From assembly GCA_022592445.1 (NCBI GenBank), contig JABYQR010000057.1:104467-168466 (forward strand): a stretch of 64,000 bases of DNA. The letters run 5' to 3'. A model generated the notes under the pieces. It was not told the DNA's origin. It was given only the letters and a program-made list of their open reading frames with translations, and searched no databases. Of the stretch, positions 22,200 through 33,200 are shown in pieces; position 1 is the first letter of the stretch; each line of letters begins with the position of its first letter. The position numbers were made by a program, and so were the translations under genes. The DNA comes from Cytidiella melzeri (taxonomy: Eukaryota; Basidiomycota; Agaricomycetes; Polyporales; Irpicaceae).

Positions 22200-24724
22200 C
22201 TTGGGAAGGGTGGGAAGGTCAGTGAGCCTTGACGGTACCGTGGGGAGTCTGTGTCCTTTATATACCTGGGCGAGCAGAATGAGCACGAGGTGCCATTGAA
22301 TAGTCACATATGATCTACGGAACAGAAATTGAGTTTTTGCGGCTCACTAGACTAACCCCAAGCTCTGAGAGTGGATGTCAGGCGTACAATTGTGGAGCCC
22401 CGTGACTGTCCAGGCAGCCATAGTGTTGTAGCTGGTGCTTGCCCCTGTCATGCGCGTAAGGAAAACGCAGTTTCGTTGGTGGGGATGGGATATTGAATTG
22501 TCGATTGAGTTATTTGTCAAATAGTGACGGTCGATTTTCAATGAACAGTCGTATCCGTAGATTCGAGCACCCATCGAATTTAGATTTGTAGATCTGTGTC
22601 GGGTATGTAGACGCATCGGCGAGTGTGAAACTCTTCCCTTTTAGAATCAACGCCAAGGCTAAAGAGGAACACTCCGTAGGTGAGTATGCCCGTCGACAGA
22701 ATACAATGACGTCTTACTCAGAGTAGCAGTGAATGCCTAGGAGAAACGTCGTTCTTGCCGTAACCTACAGAGGCAAATCGCAGTGCGTGGTATAAGGTAC
22801 CACGTGTACAGTCTTGAAGGTTTCAAATTATTTGTGGCCGTTGGACGGTATGCTGCGACCCGAGAGATACTTCAGACAGATCCGCTGAATACTATGATCG
22901 CACAGCCCCCCACCTTCATTATGCGATCTGAGGCATAGTAGGAAGCCTGGCTTCTGTATCTTGCGCGGTGTTCCCATACCAACGATGATAACCAACGCTG
23001 ACTCGTTTCATCCTTCGCCATGCAAGTTCGACTAGAGGTTGGGATGGTCCAAACGGGTGTTAGAACAGCATCGACATCCAGCAGCCACCATTATCGAATT
23101 TACGCACCTGGCGGGGTCGTCATTTGTGTCAAGTCACAAGTAGTGTCATCGGGTCGCGCCAAAAGCTGGAACGAACTACGATTACCAAATCCGGCATTTG
23201 AATCGCAAATTCGGAATCGCATTCGAAGCATCAATTGAGTGGATCGTTATCTCGGTCAGGACGCGGAAAACCTGTGGGCAAGAACATGTGAGTGAACCCC
23301 TGGTTTTATTGTGAACATCTTGGGACATTCGTATCCTCAGACTCAGATGCGTAGCATTATTCTTAGCGTTTTTGGACGCATCTAGACTAATATATGGAGC
23401 AGATGCTTACCTGGCGTGAACTTGTTTCAAGGCTTTCAGTTATGCGACAGAATAAACCTTTCCATAACAGAGCGATTGGACTCAATCGGCATAGCCGCGA
23501 TCGCATTGGCTCCTGTACCACTCCTCTGACTGGGCGAGCACCACCTTCATAATCTGGCATTGTTGTGGACGTCCACGAGACCCTGCACTTCGCGTTTGCC
23601 TTGCAAAGATACAGATAGAGAGATATAGCGAGCAATTTGTCTGCGCCGTCAGCAGACTGTCTACGCAGTCAAAAACTCATCATTGAATTCAAAACTCACT
23701 ACATCACATGGTTCTCCTCCTGTCCGCTTCTACGTACATCCTGAAAGCCAATCATAGTTCCTAGCCTTCCCCAAGGACACTACATTGTATAAGACGTTTT
23801 ACGTCCGGTTTAGATTGCGGGGAAAGATTACTTACAGCATGCGTACTGAGGCTAAAATACATGCCGCAGAAGATCCCGTTTCGCAATGTCCAACTCTTGT
23901 AGCGACATGTGCCTCGACAAAGACACATCCTGTTAGCGTAAGATACCCCCACACGCCGAATCGACCGCTACTGCAATCTCGGCCCCGGATCCTGGGGCAT
24001 TATGCTCCGCGTCCTTACGCCCAATAGTACCCGGTGTTCACCCGCTGCCTGCTGTGGCTAGCTCGGAGTACGGCAGCCTCGCACAGAGGTACACACAGAG
24101 ATAAACGCTGGTATCCCATATTCTTCAGATTGGTGATTCCCCCAGATACCACCTACGAGCGCATTGATTAGAGACAGTACGCTCTAAGTGCCTGAAATTG
24201 AAAATCGTAAGGTCAATTATGATTTTGAAGCCTCAGATATAGACTAGAGAAGCACATACTCCGAACATTCGGAAACCGAGACTAGCTTTGAAACATGAGC
24301 CCAAGGCCCTCTCAGGGGGCTGCGGGGCTTCTATATGTTAGGCTCGACATCAATGTTGGAGATACCGATGAAGTTGGTCGTACCTCGCAGTTGAAATGTT
24401 GAAAAAGACGAATATCACGAGTGGCTGGCAGCGACTCGGAGATCAATTTCTGCTCAAGTCATTTGTGAAACAGATCTCGAAGTTTGAGCATGAGTTCGTG
24501 GCTAGACTCGCCGGCTAGGATTACAACGCGAGGTCCAAGACAAGCAAAGGAGGCGGGGACGCTGAGCCTGCTGAGATTCGTGCCAGACAGCTGAAGTGAG
24601 AGCTACGTTGGACTAAATTGGGAAAGTCCGGTTCGAAAATCACATGTCTGCACCTGCAAGTCAGGCCAAAGTACATGCATACTGTACTTGTAACTCGGGT
24701 TCCAGCTGGAAGCTGCAACATCTC
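22200..24724. other. Gene-poor region
   Basis: About 2.5 kb upstream of aquaglyceroporin 1 and left of the transposon ending at 24725. Only short open frames occur on both strands and none has recognisable content. It may contain decayed repeats, but no ends or repeats could be defined by eye. Confidence 0.4.
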
Positions 24725-24747
24725 GTAAAAAAACAAAACGTTATCGC
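24725..24747 (+). repeat. Left terminal inverted repeat, 23 bp
   Basis: It starts GTAAAAAAACAAAACG and ends TTATCGC. It is the exact reverse complement of 28052-28074. Confidence 0.85.
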
Positions 24748-25320
24748 ACAATACCTACCACTGTAAACCCGAGCATTACAATATAACATTGAGCAAACTT
24801 TATCCCACACAATCTCTGTACCTGGAAAGTTATAAACACCCGGCACCCGCGATAATGGTCCGCGGGCCACTTTATCTTGCATGGTAATACATTTTAATGT
24901 CTCCGCCCACAGTTTACATTGCAAGATAATCTCGCTCTCGGTAGTTTATATTGTCATACACATCAATGCAATGCTTTCAAGGCAGTAGTTCTCGCATTAG
25001 GGTGCATAGCAACAATGGCAATGGATTGAACAGCGCAATGGCAAGAACATCAGCTAATTAATAATACAGCACGAGCATGGTGAAAGAAATAGTCATCATA
25101 GCAGAACAGATACAGCGAGTAACAGTGTCCAGGTTGAGATGAAATTGAGAACGTCGCGAGAGCAGATACATGCAGAGACAGGAGCAGAAATGTGGAGGTG
25201 AGCATGGCCACCAGTCATATGAGCGACGTCCAGTTTCAAGCAATACCGCACTCACGAAGAAACCTATCAGGCGAACGTCAGAATTCGGAAATAAATTACA
25301 TCTGGGTAGCACAATCACTC

Positions 25321-25950
25321 ACCTAACAGATGCGCCAAATGAGGCTTGGACATTGGAAGGCATGGCGCCGTCTCTTGTAGAAAGGGAAGTGCTGAAAGAA
25401 TCCATGGAATGAGACTGTATGCGCGAAAACAAAATGGCGTGCGTACGAAGCATTTCAGAGGTATCCACGTATAGTTGGTAGGCGACCACGCCAGCCAGGG
25501 CAACGACTTGAATGCATATGTTCGGATGACCAGGATGGCCTCTGAGGTGGCCTGGTTCCGCGTTGCAAGTGCAACGGGGGTCTGGTTGGTGCGCGTGGAG
25601 TGCTCTAGCGCTGTCAGGTCCACAAGGCTTCAGCTGCTCGCGCAGTAGATCTTCTCGCGCTCCTCGACGGTGTGGTTCGTGCAGAAGGCCCAGAGGGAGT
25701 GTGGTACCGCAGCGATGGCCCGATAGCTGGTTGGCAGAAGTCTGTCAGCTTGAAGTCGTTTTCACACATGACTGCGAGGGCTCACCGACAGAGCAAGTGC
25801 GCAGCTTTGACCGGCGTCCAATGTGTCTTCCATATCTGCGAACATCATCACCTTTGTGTATGCGCGTCGGGCGATAAGCTACTGCGCCACTCACAAAACG
25901 CTATTCTCTAGGCAGCGCTATGGCCCGGTCCCAAACAACGGTGGCGTCTA
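25321..25950 (-). pseudogene. DUF6533-like multi-pass membrane protein remnant
   Basis: Reading the minus strand, in-frame exon-like pieces recall the fungal DUF6533 family in order: TVVWDRAIALPRE near 25910-25945, QATSEAILVIRTYAF near 25505-25550, a hydrophobic helix QVVALAGVVAYQLYV, and PFLQETAPCLPMSKPHLAH at 25321-25380. The last piece matches the family's conserved Pro-Cys-x-Pro-x-S loop. However, a TAG stop follows LPRE where family members have a tyrosine. The pieces cannot be joined into one frame with good splice sites throughout, and the C-terminal helices are missing. It lies inside the TIR element, so it is most likely a captured, decaying fragment. Family members are of unknown function. 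Confidence 0.5.
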
Positions 25951-27602
25951 CATGGCAACGATTAGTGGTTGAAGCAAGCAGTGAGCAAAGTTTCCTCGGT
26001 TGCGCTCACTGCTGAACGAATCAGTGGTCATCAGGTGTCCCTTATAGCGGCGAGGTTGAATGTGTACTTACCACAAAAATGGACCTGAGTAGTAGAATCG
26101 CCAGCGCAAAGGGTCAGCATACGGCGGCAGGGTCTGGGGCAAAGACGTACACGAAGATGAGGTACGCGGATGTCTGGCGTGTTGAACAGACTTGCACGGG
26201 TGAATGCAGCATCGCTTGAGGTCTGTGACCGCACTCAGAGGGTCGAGCGGACGGTCGAGCTGGTCTTGGAGGGCGTCGTCGTTGGTGAGCAGCGGGGAGA
26301 GAGAGAAGATGGTGGTTGGGGGGAGATGATGACGGCAAGAGCGAGAGCGCCAAGGATGGGGTAGGGAAGTGTGAAGGGGGTCGATGCACCACATGTGAAG
26401 ATACAGCTGACACCAGGCTCGAGCAGAGCGCACTCACCGGTACCCGGAATAGCAGCACTGCAGCTTCCTCCCCTCGATCCCGCTCTGTATGCCCAGTCGT
26501 CTTCATACAGTCGGCATCATCACCACAGCAGTAACACTCAACACCGTCACCATCACCATGCCTCGCACGATCATGTGCTCGAAAGGGACACGGATTGGGA
26601 TAACGACCAAGGGAGGGAGAGATATGGGAGTGTTGGCGATGGACCTGCAAAGGACTTTGACGCGCTGACGTTGAATAACGGGCCTGTCGTCTCCTTGGCG
26701 AGGTACAGTAGTTCTGCCTCTTTGAAGGATGTCATACCTGGGAGGCGAACGTATCCCGTCGCGTTCAGAACACGAGGAATTTCGTACGCCTCGAAATGGT
26801 TCATGAGTGCCATGGGTGCGCGGTAGTAATGGTAGAGCGCTATGCCTCGCGTGACAGATATGACAACAGATGCTGCCAAGACAGAGAGCGTGAGTCTGTT
26901 GAAGATCCCAGTTTGCGATGCCTATAATACGAGTGAGTTCAGAGCGTAAACATCGTGCACCATGTATAGCGACGAAGATCTGGTGAGAGCAGTGTAGGCG
27001 CGCGTGAGGGTCGAGTCCAAAAACTTCGGCGCGAGGTCGCGCAGATATGGGAGCCATCGTAGGAGAGTAGGAAATGTGTGTATAGCGTGCGCGAATTGGC
27101 TGAGGGAGACATTGGAGTTGTTCATGTCGCTAAGCTGAGAGAATCTGGTCCAAGTAATTGTGGTCAAGGTATGCAATAGGTACGTTGTGAGTAGTGTCAT
27201 AAGAACGTCGTCCAAAGGAGGTGCTGCATTCGGTAGTGGTAGGGACAGAGTCTCAAGTTCGTCAGATAGGGATTTCTAGAAGAAGGAGGCATGGCCCCGT
27301 CTCTTGTAGGAAGGGAAGTACTGAAAGAATCTATTGAATGAGACTGTATGCGCGAAAAAAATTGGCGTGCATACAGTGAATCTGGCATGTTGAACAGACT
27401 TGCACGGGTGAATGCGGTGTCGCTTGAGGTCTATGACCGCACTCAGAGAGTCGAGTGGACGGTCGAGCTGATCTTGGAGGGCATCGTTGTTGTTGAGCAG
27501 CGGGGGAGAGAGAGAGAAGATGGTGGTTGGGGGGAGACGACGACGACGAGAGCGAGAGCGCCGAGGACGGGGAAGGGAAGTGTGAAGGGAGTCGATCCAC
27601 CA
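25361..27602 (+). repeat. Internally duplicated segment of the TIR element
   Basis: Two blocks, about 25361-25452 and 26168-26398, recur in the same order and orientation at about 27288-27376 and 27384-27602, with many point differences. In the first copy they are about 715 bp apart; in the second they are joined. The downstream copy is therefore a partial, internally deleted repeat of the first. It includes a purine-rich GAGAGAGAGAAGATGGTGG tract. Confidence 0.75.
26655..26921 (-). pseudogene. ALG9-like mannosyltransferase fragment
   Basis: A minus-strand exon begins after an acceptor (TATTATAG) at 26922. It encodes SQTGIFNRLTLSVLAAS, then RGIALYHYYRAPMALMNHFE and IPRVLNATGYV. This resembles the C-terminal luminal region of fungal GT22 alpha-1,2-mannosyltransferase ALG9, where a YYxAPxxxxxxFE...PRLLNxTG pattern follows the last membrane helices. 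ALG9 adds mannose to the dolichol-linked glycan in the ER. Similarity fades after FNVSASKSF, where intact ALG9 proteins continue with a conserved GKEW-R-FP block that is absent here. No N-terminal catalytic region is seen upstream. It is a fragment, not a working gene. Confidence 0.45.
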
Positions 27603-28051
27603 CGTCAAAGTGAACTTATAAGAAATAAACCAAACTGCGTCGAGCGAGAAAGACAGTTTCCCGATTTGTGCAGAAGATGCCTTGATTAGGCAGTGGGTGA
27701 CGGACTCACGTTCACTGCGAGACGAAAGGCGCGACTCTCACCTCGTTCGCTGCACAACATCACACTGTGGTGTTCTGCGGCGGGGTCGAAATTGGAGGCT
27801 TCCTAACCTACGAAGCCCCAACTTTCTCACACTCATGTCACCCCCCGTCCCAAGCCCGCCACAGAATGGTTAACAATGTTATATATTGCTGCCACTACTA
27901 CTTTACATCGAGTGCTGGGCTTTTACATTAGTTTAAAATCGTTTACCGCATGCCACTTGGCCTTTACAATGCAATCTAAAGGACCTGCCTTATGCGGACA
28001 TCATTATAATGTCAAGCGCGCGCGATAAACCCCCGCCACGCAATATAAAGC

Positions 28052-28074
28052 GCGATAACGTTTTGTTTTTTTAC
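28052..28074 (-). repeat. Right terminal inverted repeat, 23 bp
   Basis: Exact reverse complement of 24725-24747, starting GCGATAACG and ending in a run of seven T then AC. Confidence 0.85.
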
Positions 28075-28461
28075 CCGATGAACATGGACACGCAATAAGG
28101 CATCATGTCCAACTCTCAAGCTCACAGGTTTATTTTGAGAGCCGAATCGAGTGGATCTAACCGTAAAACCAGTCATGAGGTACTTTGCATGCTGTGCGTG
28201 CCTGTGTGGGTGTTCCTACGGCTTTCCGTGCATTGATTACAGAATCTAGGCTGCACGAAATACGATAGACATTTATATTAGAGAATCCTGACCTATGTGA
28301 CTGCGAGTGGGGATGTACAAAGTTAGGTTTCCAAGCGAAGAAAGTAGGTCATACGATGGTCATGAACAAGTACATTAGATTAACTTTGACGTAAGAAATC
28401 GTGAAGAAAGAAGATTAGCCAAGAGCTCGTGTGTATCATACATCCACTATCCATCTTTCGC
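28075..28461. other. Short spacer, 3' region of the SYLF gene
   Basis: About 390 bases between the right end of the TIR element and the SYLF-domain stop codon. No coding content recognised. Confidence 0.5.
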
Positions 28462-29480
28462 TCAGTGTCCCTCCGCATCAAACACTGTACGTCCATCCTT
28501 CAAATCCAGATGATCACCAGAGGCGGTGGGTACGTATGCGGTTTCTGGCAGACCAGACTCGTCGATACCCTCAGCGGCTTCGATGACCTCATATAGTCTT
28601 GATGCGACTTCAGGAGGAGGAACGCGTCCGCCAAGGATGTCGCGCGCAGGAACCACCGAACCGTAAAAGTCGCGATTCGCATCTTTGCGTTCAATCAGGA
28701 CTGTGCCTTCAAGCGACAGACCCGCAAAGAGACCTTTTGGGTATTTGAGCTATACACATACACAATGTTTTAGGAAAATCATTGTCTCCGTACCTTTAGA
28801 CTTTGAATACGAGAACATAGGAGCTGGATGTGCCAGAGATGCCTGGATGCTTCCTCCAGTACCTATAGGCCCCGCAGCAGCGCTAACATTTCCACCGATC
28901 GTCACATTGCCTCCCATGGAGAACGCACGGACGGCATCCTCGCTGTTCAAGACAATTACGAACTCGGTCAAGTCGGCTCCAATCTGTAGACCCCACCCTA
29001 CACCTCCAGTAGCGATGCAGGACGGCGCCGACCAAGAGCCATCCGGTAGCCGTGCAATGACGATTCCCGAACCTGCTTTGCCAGAGAACACGAATCCCGC
29101 CTTCAGGACAGAGAACACGGCAAGACCTGAGGACAGTAGAGTGTCTGAGTATCTCATTGAACATTGAACGCAATAGCACACACCTCTTGCACGATGCAGT
29201 ACAGCTTTAGGGATTGCGTTTAGCGCAGACTCAGGATGATCGGGGTCCGCTGGAATAAACGGGTGGATTATTCATACGTGTATCAGGAGGTTAGATCGGT
29301 TTGCGCACCAAGGAAACTAGCCAAAATCTTTGCCGCCTTCTCCGCTTCGCCCGGTAATGTGAATCCCTGGGTAAAAGTATGCGACTCGTTGGCAAGCTTG
29401 CTGGACCCTTCTTTGATGAATGCAGAAGCTTGAACGCCGGCTTTTTGGGCACCTTTGCGAAACTTATCAAGCATAGACAT
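28462..29480 (-). CDS. SYLF-domain (YSC84/SH3YL1-like) protein
   Basis: Exons 29309-29480, 29184-29249, 28794-29126 and 28462-28733 join to 280 residues. The sequence has the features of a SYLF/DUF500 domain: IPKAVLHRARGLAVFSVLKAG, GSGIVIARLPDGSWS, ATGGVGWGLQIGADLTEFV, a Gly-rich GGNVTIGGNVSAAAGPIG, and YSKSKGLFAGLSLEGTVL. SYLF proteins bind phosphoinositides and actin and act in endocytic actin patches (yeast Ysc84/Lsb3). No SH3 domain is encoded here, so this is the lone-SYLF form common in fungi. The gene sits between two transposons (ends at 28074 and 29672) but appears intact. Its start codon lies only 190 bp from the second element, so its promoter may have been separated from upstream sequence by that insertion. 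Confidence 0.92.
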
Positions 29481-29663
29481 GTCTGATTAGCAACACCAGG
29501 CTCTGTGGAGTGTCAGAGTATCGAGAGCTCGTAGAATCTGAGTAGAGTAGATGAGAGCTGTGTGCAAGACGTCGGCGATCAGTGAGCGATGGATTCGTCA
29601 GGGCGCTTGTACAAGCCCTAAACTGGGGTTAGCGAGAAATTGAACGTGATTCATGCGCATTTG

Positions 29664-29671
29664 ACAATTCC
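29664..29671 (+). repeat. Target-site duplication, left copy (ACAATTCC)
   Basis: The 8-bp sequence ACAATTCC directly abuts the left end of the element at 29672. It is repeated exactly at 36278-36285 abutting the right end. Confidence 0.9.
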
Positions 29672-29850
29672 AGGCCCCCTGAATGCTCTAACAGAGCATA
29701 TATTAGGCGCCTGACATAAAGTGGCCCTCAGAAGGCGGCATGTCCGAAATTTTTGAGGACATTTTAGCCGGAAATCTCGCCGAGGATCGATTTTGAGTGA
29801 GGACATTTGTGCCGGATCGTGAGAAGGTTCAATCCCGATCGAGGACATAA
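29672..29850 (+). repeat. Left terminal and sub-terminal repeats
   Basis: The TIR (29672-29686) is followed by GCGCCTGACATAAA near 29709 and three copies of a GAGGACATTT-like motif (about 29755-29765, 29798-29808, 29839-29849). They are likely transposase-binding sites. Confidence 0.7.
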
Positions 29851-30245
29851 CCAAGGGTCGCAGCCGGTCTCGCTCTTCGTTTCAACCATGATCGACTACG
29901 TTGGCTATGGCGGCGGCGGCGGCGGCGGCGCTGGCTGAAGTAGTACTAGTGGCCGCTCACAAGAACTAGCAAAAATACCAGATAGTGAGTTTCTATACCT
30001 CTCACTTCTGCCCCGTATGTTGACTTTTCTCGTGCGATTTGCTGTCCTCGATTTCCTTACAACTCGATGGGAACCTCCGGGAATGCACTTGGTTGTCAGT
30101 ATGGCAGGGATGGCTCTGTTCATAATCATTGTAGTATCTATAGGTGCGCCATCCGATGAGCCTGCGCTGATACTCTGCTCACTGACACCTTTCAGTTTAT
30201 CTGAATAAATGTGATTTTCTGTACACAAACTACTTCGAGCCTCAG

Positions 30246-33200
30246 AGTGGCGCATTGCAGGATAGCATCACACGCTCATGTCTACGCGGTGGTGGTCCGA
30301 AGAACGGCTTAGACGACACTGATCGTGTTAATGAGGTGTCTTCGGATGAAGAAGCTGATGTACCTCTCGATAACCTGAACACCTTCCGAGCTGAAGACTG
30401 GATTGGTTGCGGGAAAGTATGGAACGACTCCATGCCGATCCACGTTGAGCATGCGCGAAACGTGGCCCGCAACATACCCTCTGATATTGTAGCCTCTCTC
30501 GTACTACCACAAGATGCTACTGTCTCACAGCTTCTCACGGTTTACACCCGTTTTCCCCCTCAAATCGAGGAGCAGCCTTTTTTCGCCCCCGACAATCCCA
30601 CAGCTCTACTCTCTGACAAACACCACCAGCCCTCGGGTGCCGAACGTCACATACAGGCATCAGTGGCTTCAGCTTTAGCGCTCCGCACAAAATTTGACAA
30701 CGCTTGGCTCAGCGGTGCTCGTTCGATCTGTCTCCCGTCAGATCCATCACAGCGGTATCCTCTATGGGTCGAGAAGCTGATTCAGCAAATGGTGCCTCAC
30801 GTTACGCACGGGCGAACATGGTCTACTCGCGCGGAATGGCTGGAAGAGACATCTAAACTCTCACCTGCCTGTGCCGCACTTGCAATGGAATGTCAGGAGT
30901 CATTTGAGGTGTTGCCGTGGAAGGGATTAGTGCCCGGGTTTGGCCCTGCAGTCCGTTTGACAATGATGGATTTGGCACGGTTTCTCTCGAAGGAGTGGCT
31001 ACACGATGAGATGATTAATGCCGGCCTCGACTACATCCTTCGAGATATGCAGAAGGGCAGTCGCATCATGCTAGTGAACTGTCTTTTCTTTCCCAACTTG
31101 CGGGAGATGTATAAACGAGGCCATCTACCCAAGAATACGACGCTCGCCGACTCCATCCGCAGAAAAGACATCGACCTGCTGTTTTTCCCCCTGCACGTCA
31201 ACAACTCTCACTGGACGCTCCTTACGGTCGACTTGGTGGACCATACGTATTCATATAGCGACTCTCTCTTGCGGTCTGCCTCTTTGCTCAAAGAGACCGC
31301 TGATCTTCTTCAACGGTGGCTGGAGCAACTTCGACCGGAGTTCAGTACCAAGCCACTGCGGCGAGCCGGCACAGCGTTGTGCACTTTGCCAAGGCAGCAT
31401 GATTCGGACTCGTGTGGGATTATTGTCCTAAGTACACTAGCGCATCATTTGCTAAGGTTGGAACCATGGACCGATGATACAAAAGGTGAACACCGCATGC
31501 AGTGGTTTCTTCGTTTGTCTGAGGGGTTACAGGACACTTCGGAGGTGAGTCTAACTGTAGGAAAGTCACTGAGAATGATACTGACAGCTTGATAGAGCTC
31601 TGACGACCAGGATCCTTCTTGTACGGTAGCGCTCAACTCACTTGTCTTGCAAACTGCGCTAGAGCGAGAACTACAGCTCGATGACATCACCTTGGACCTT
31701 AACAACAATGCCAACAGCGATAGCTTACAGCCGAAGCCAGCTAGTCGAAAACGCGCGCTGTCTAGTGCCGACATTCTTAGGCAGCCGAAGCGGGTGCAAA
31801 GAGGAGAGCATGGACCGATCATTCATGACTCGAAGCACGGCAGAGCTCAACGCCCGGAGCCACAGAGTCCGACTGTTGCGTTTCGACCCACTGGAGCTGC
31901 TGATAGGAAGTTCACCAAGTCCATCTTAGCAATGGATGCCCGTGCCGAATTTGATCCAGCCGACCAGCTTCGAGTCCGCTGCTCCTCTTGCAATGACTGG
32001 AAGAAAATGCGCAAGCGACACGACACAGCGAACTTCAGAAAACATCGAGAAACTGAGAAGTGCGCGGAGAACCAGAAGGGTGGCTCAACTCCGAGTCTTC
32101 GTACCTTCTTTTCTCCTGTACAACGCTCTACCCAGAATGCTCCGAATCTATCGACATCACCTTCAAAACAAATTATCCGTGTTCCGTGTCCTGGACTTAC
32201 CAAGGAGTCCAGTCCAGATGTTGCTCGGTATCTATGCCGTACAGCCACTGCGGGTGGAGGGGCCCCTTCGCGATCTCGTATCGCTAACGCATTATATGAG
32301 ACAGACAATCTACTGTGGCGAGAGCTCAAGCCTTCTCAGAAGCGAGCGGTTCAGCAACGCGAAGTGTCGCTTTACCAATGGCGGAATTTCCGTCCTCTCG
32401 GTACTGTTTTCTCAGTTCGGTGTGTGCTATTAGTTACAGTCTCAAGCCTGGCCGATGAACCACCCACATGCATGGAATGCCAGAGCTTGCTATCGCTAAG
32501 ATCTTTCCAGGTACAGCTGAGTCGCCCGATACCTTCTGAACAGAACATGAAGTTTGTTCCGAAACTTTGGCGGGATGAAGACATGGGGGTGTTGTATATC
32601 CGGTATCGAGGATTGCAAAAACTTGTAGAGATGGTATGTACCTTCTAGATCTACTCAAGCACCTCAAACTGATAGCTGCATTAGGAAAATGGGAGATCCC
32701 CGTGGTTAAAGTTCTCTCAAGGTGTTGTAGACGGCACGTATTCCAACAGCGAGATTTTGCTTGGTATGGTCCGCGCCCTTGTTGTCAAGACTGATCGCTT
32801 GAAGCAAGGGAAGTCCCTCAGAGGAATGACCTACACCCGAGTATTCTCTGACTTCGCAAATATGATGGCGTCTCTTGCGCCACGGGCATACGAGTCGTTT
32901 CGCCAGCATCTAGGGGGACCAACAACACGGAGTCTTCGGTAATTCATCACTTGCTCCATTAGTGACATTTATTAAATATTCATATTGTTACAGTCAGACA
33001 CGAGCGAAGGCTCCCCGTTTCAAGCCGGGTCTCTCTCTTGCCAATGTGCAAGCTGCAAAGGCTGTTATTAGGCGGCTTGGCTACAATGGACCTCTATCGT
33101 TATCTTGGGATGACACTGCTCTTGAGCCAGCACTGGCAATCTTTCAGGAATCAAAGGATGGAATGTGTACTATCCTTGGTGGCGCGGCTGGCGAGATAGA

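Larger units (their letters stand above)
24725..28074. mobile_element. Non-autonomous TIR transposon carrying host-gene fragments
   Basis: The segment is bounded by a perfect 23-bp inverted repeat (24725-24747 and 28052-28074, beginning GTAAAAAAACAAAACG). It spans 3,350 bp. Inside are pieces of two host-like genes (a DUF6533-like membrane protein and an ALG9-like mannosyltransferase), both incomplete and on the minus strand, plus an internal duplication. No transposase is recognisable. Sub-terminal regions are rich in TTTACA/TGTAAA-type motifs, in both orientations. No convincing target-site duplication was found (AACAT occurs near both ends but not abutting the repeats). The best description is a gene-fragment-carrying, non-autonomous DNA element; superfamily unknown. 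Confidence 0.65.

Noticed and set aside
26371..26826. Plus-strand open frame with a His-rich stretch, inside the TIR element.
   Set aside because: It is antisense to the ALG9-like fragment and its histidines come from simple ACC/CAT repeats. No splice or domain support.
24700..28100. Target-site duplication AACAT around the TIR element.
   Set aside because: The two copies do not directly abut the inverted repeats and the intervening bases differ in number, so it is likely chance.
29888..29998. ATG followed by a glycine or alanine run encoded by a (GGC)n microsatellite, as the start of the Ulp1-transposase gene.
   Set aside because: Both ATG frames stop within about 60 bases, and no splice path to the exon at 30246 could be fixed, so it was left as a candidate only.
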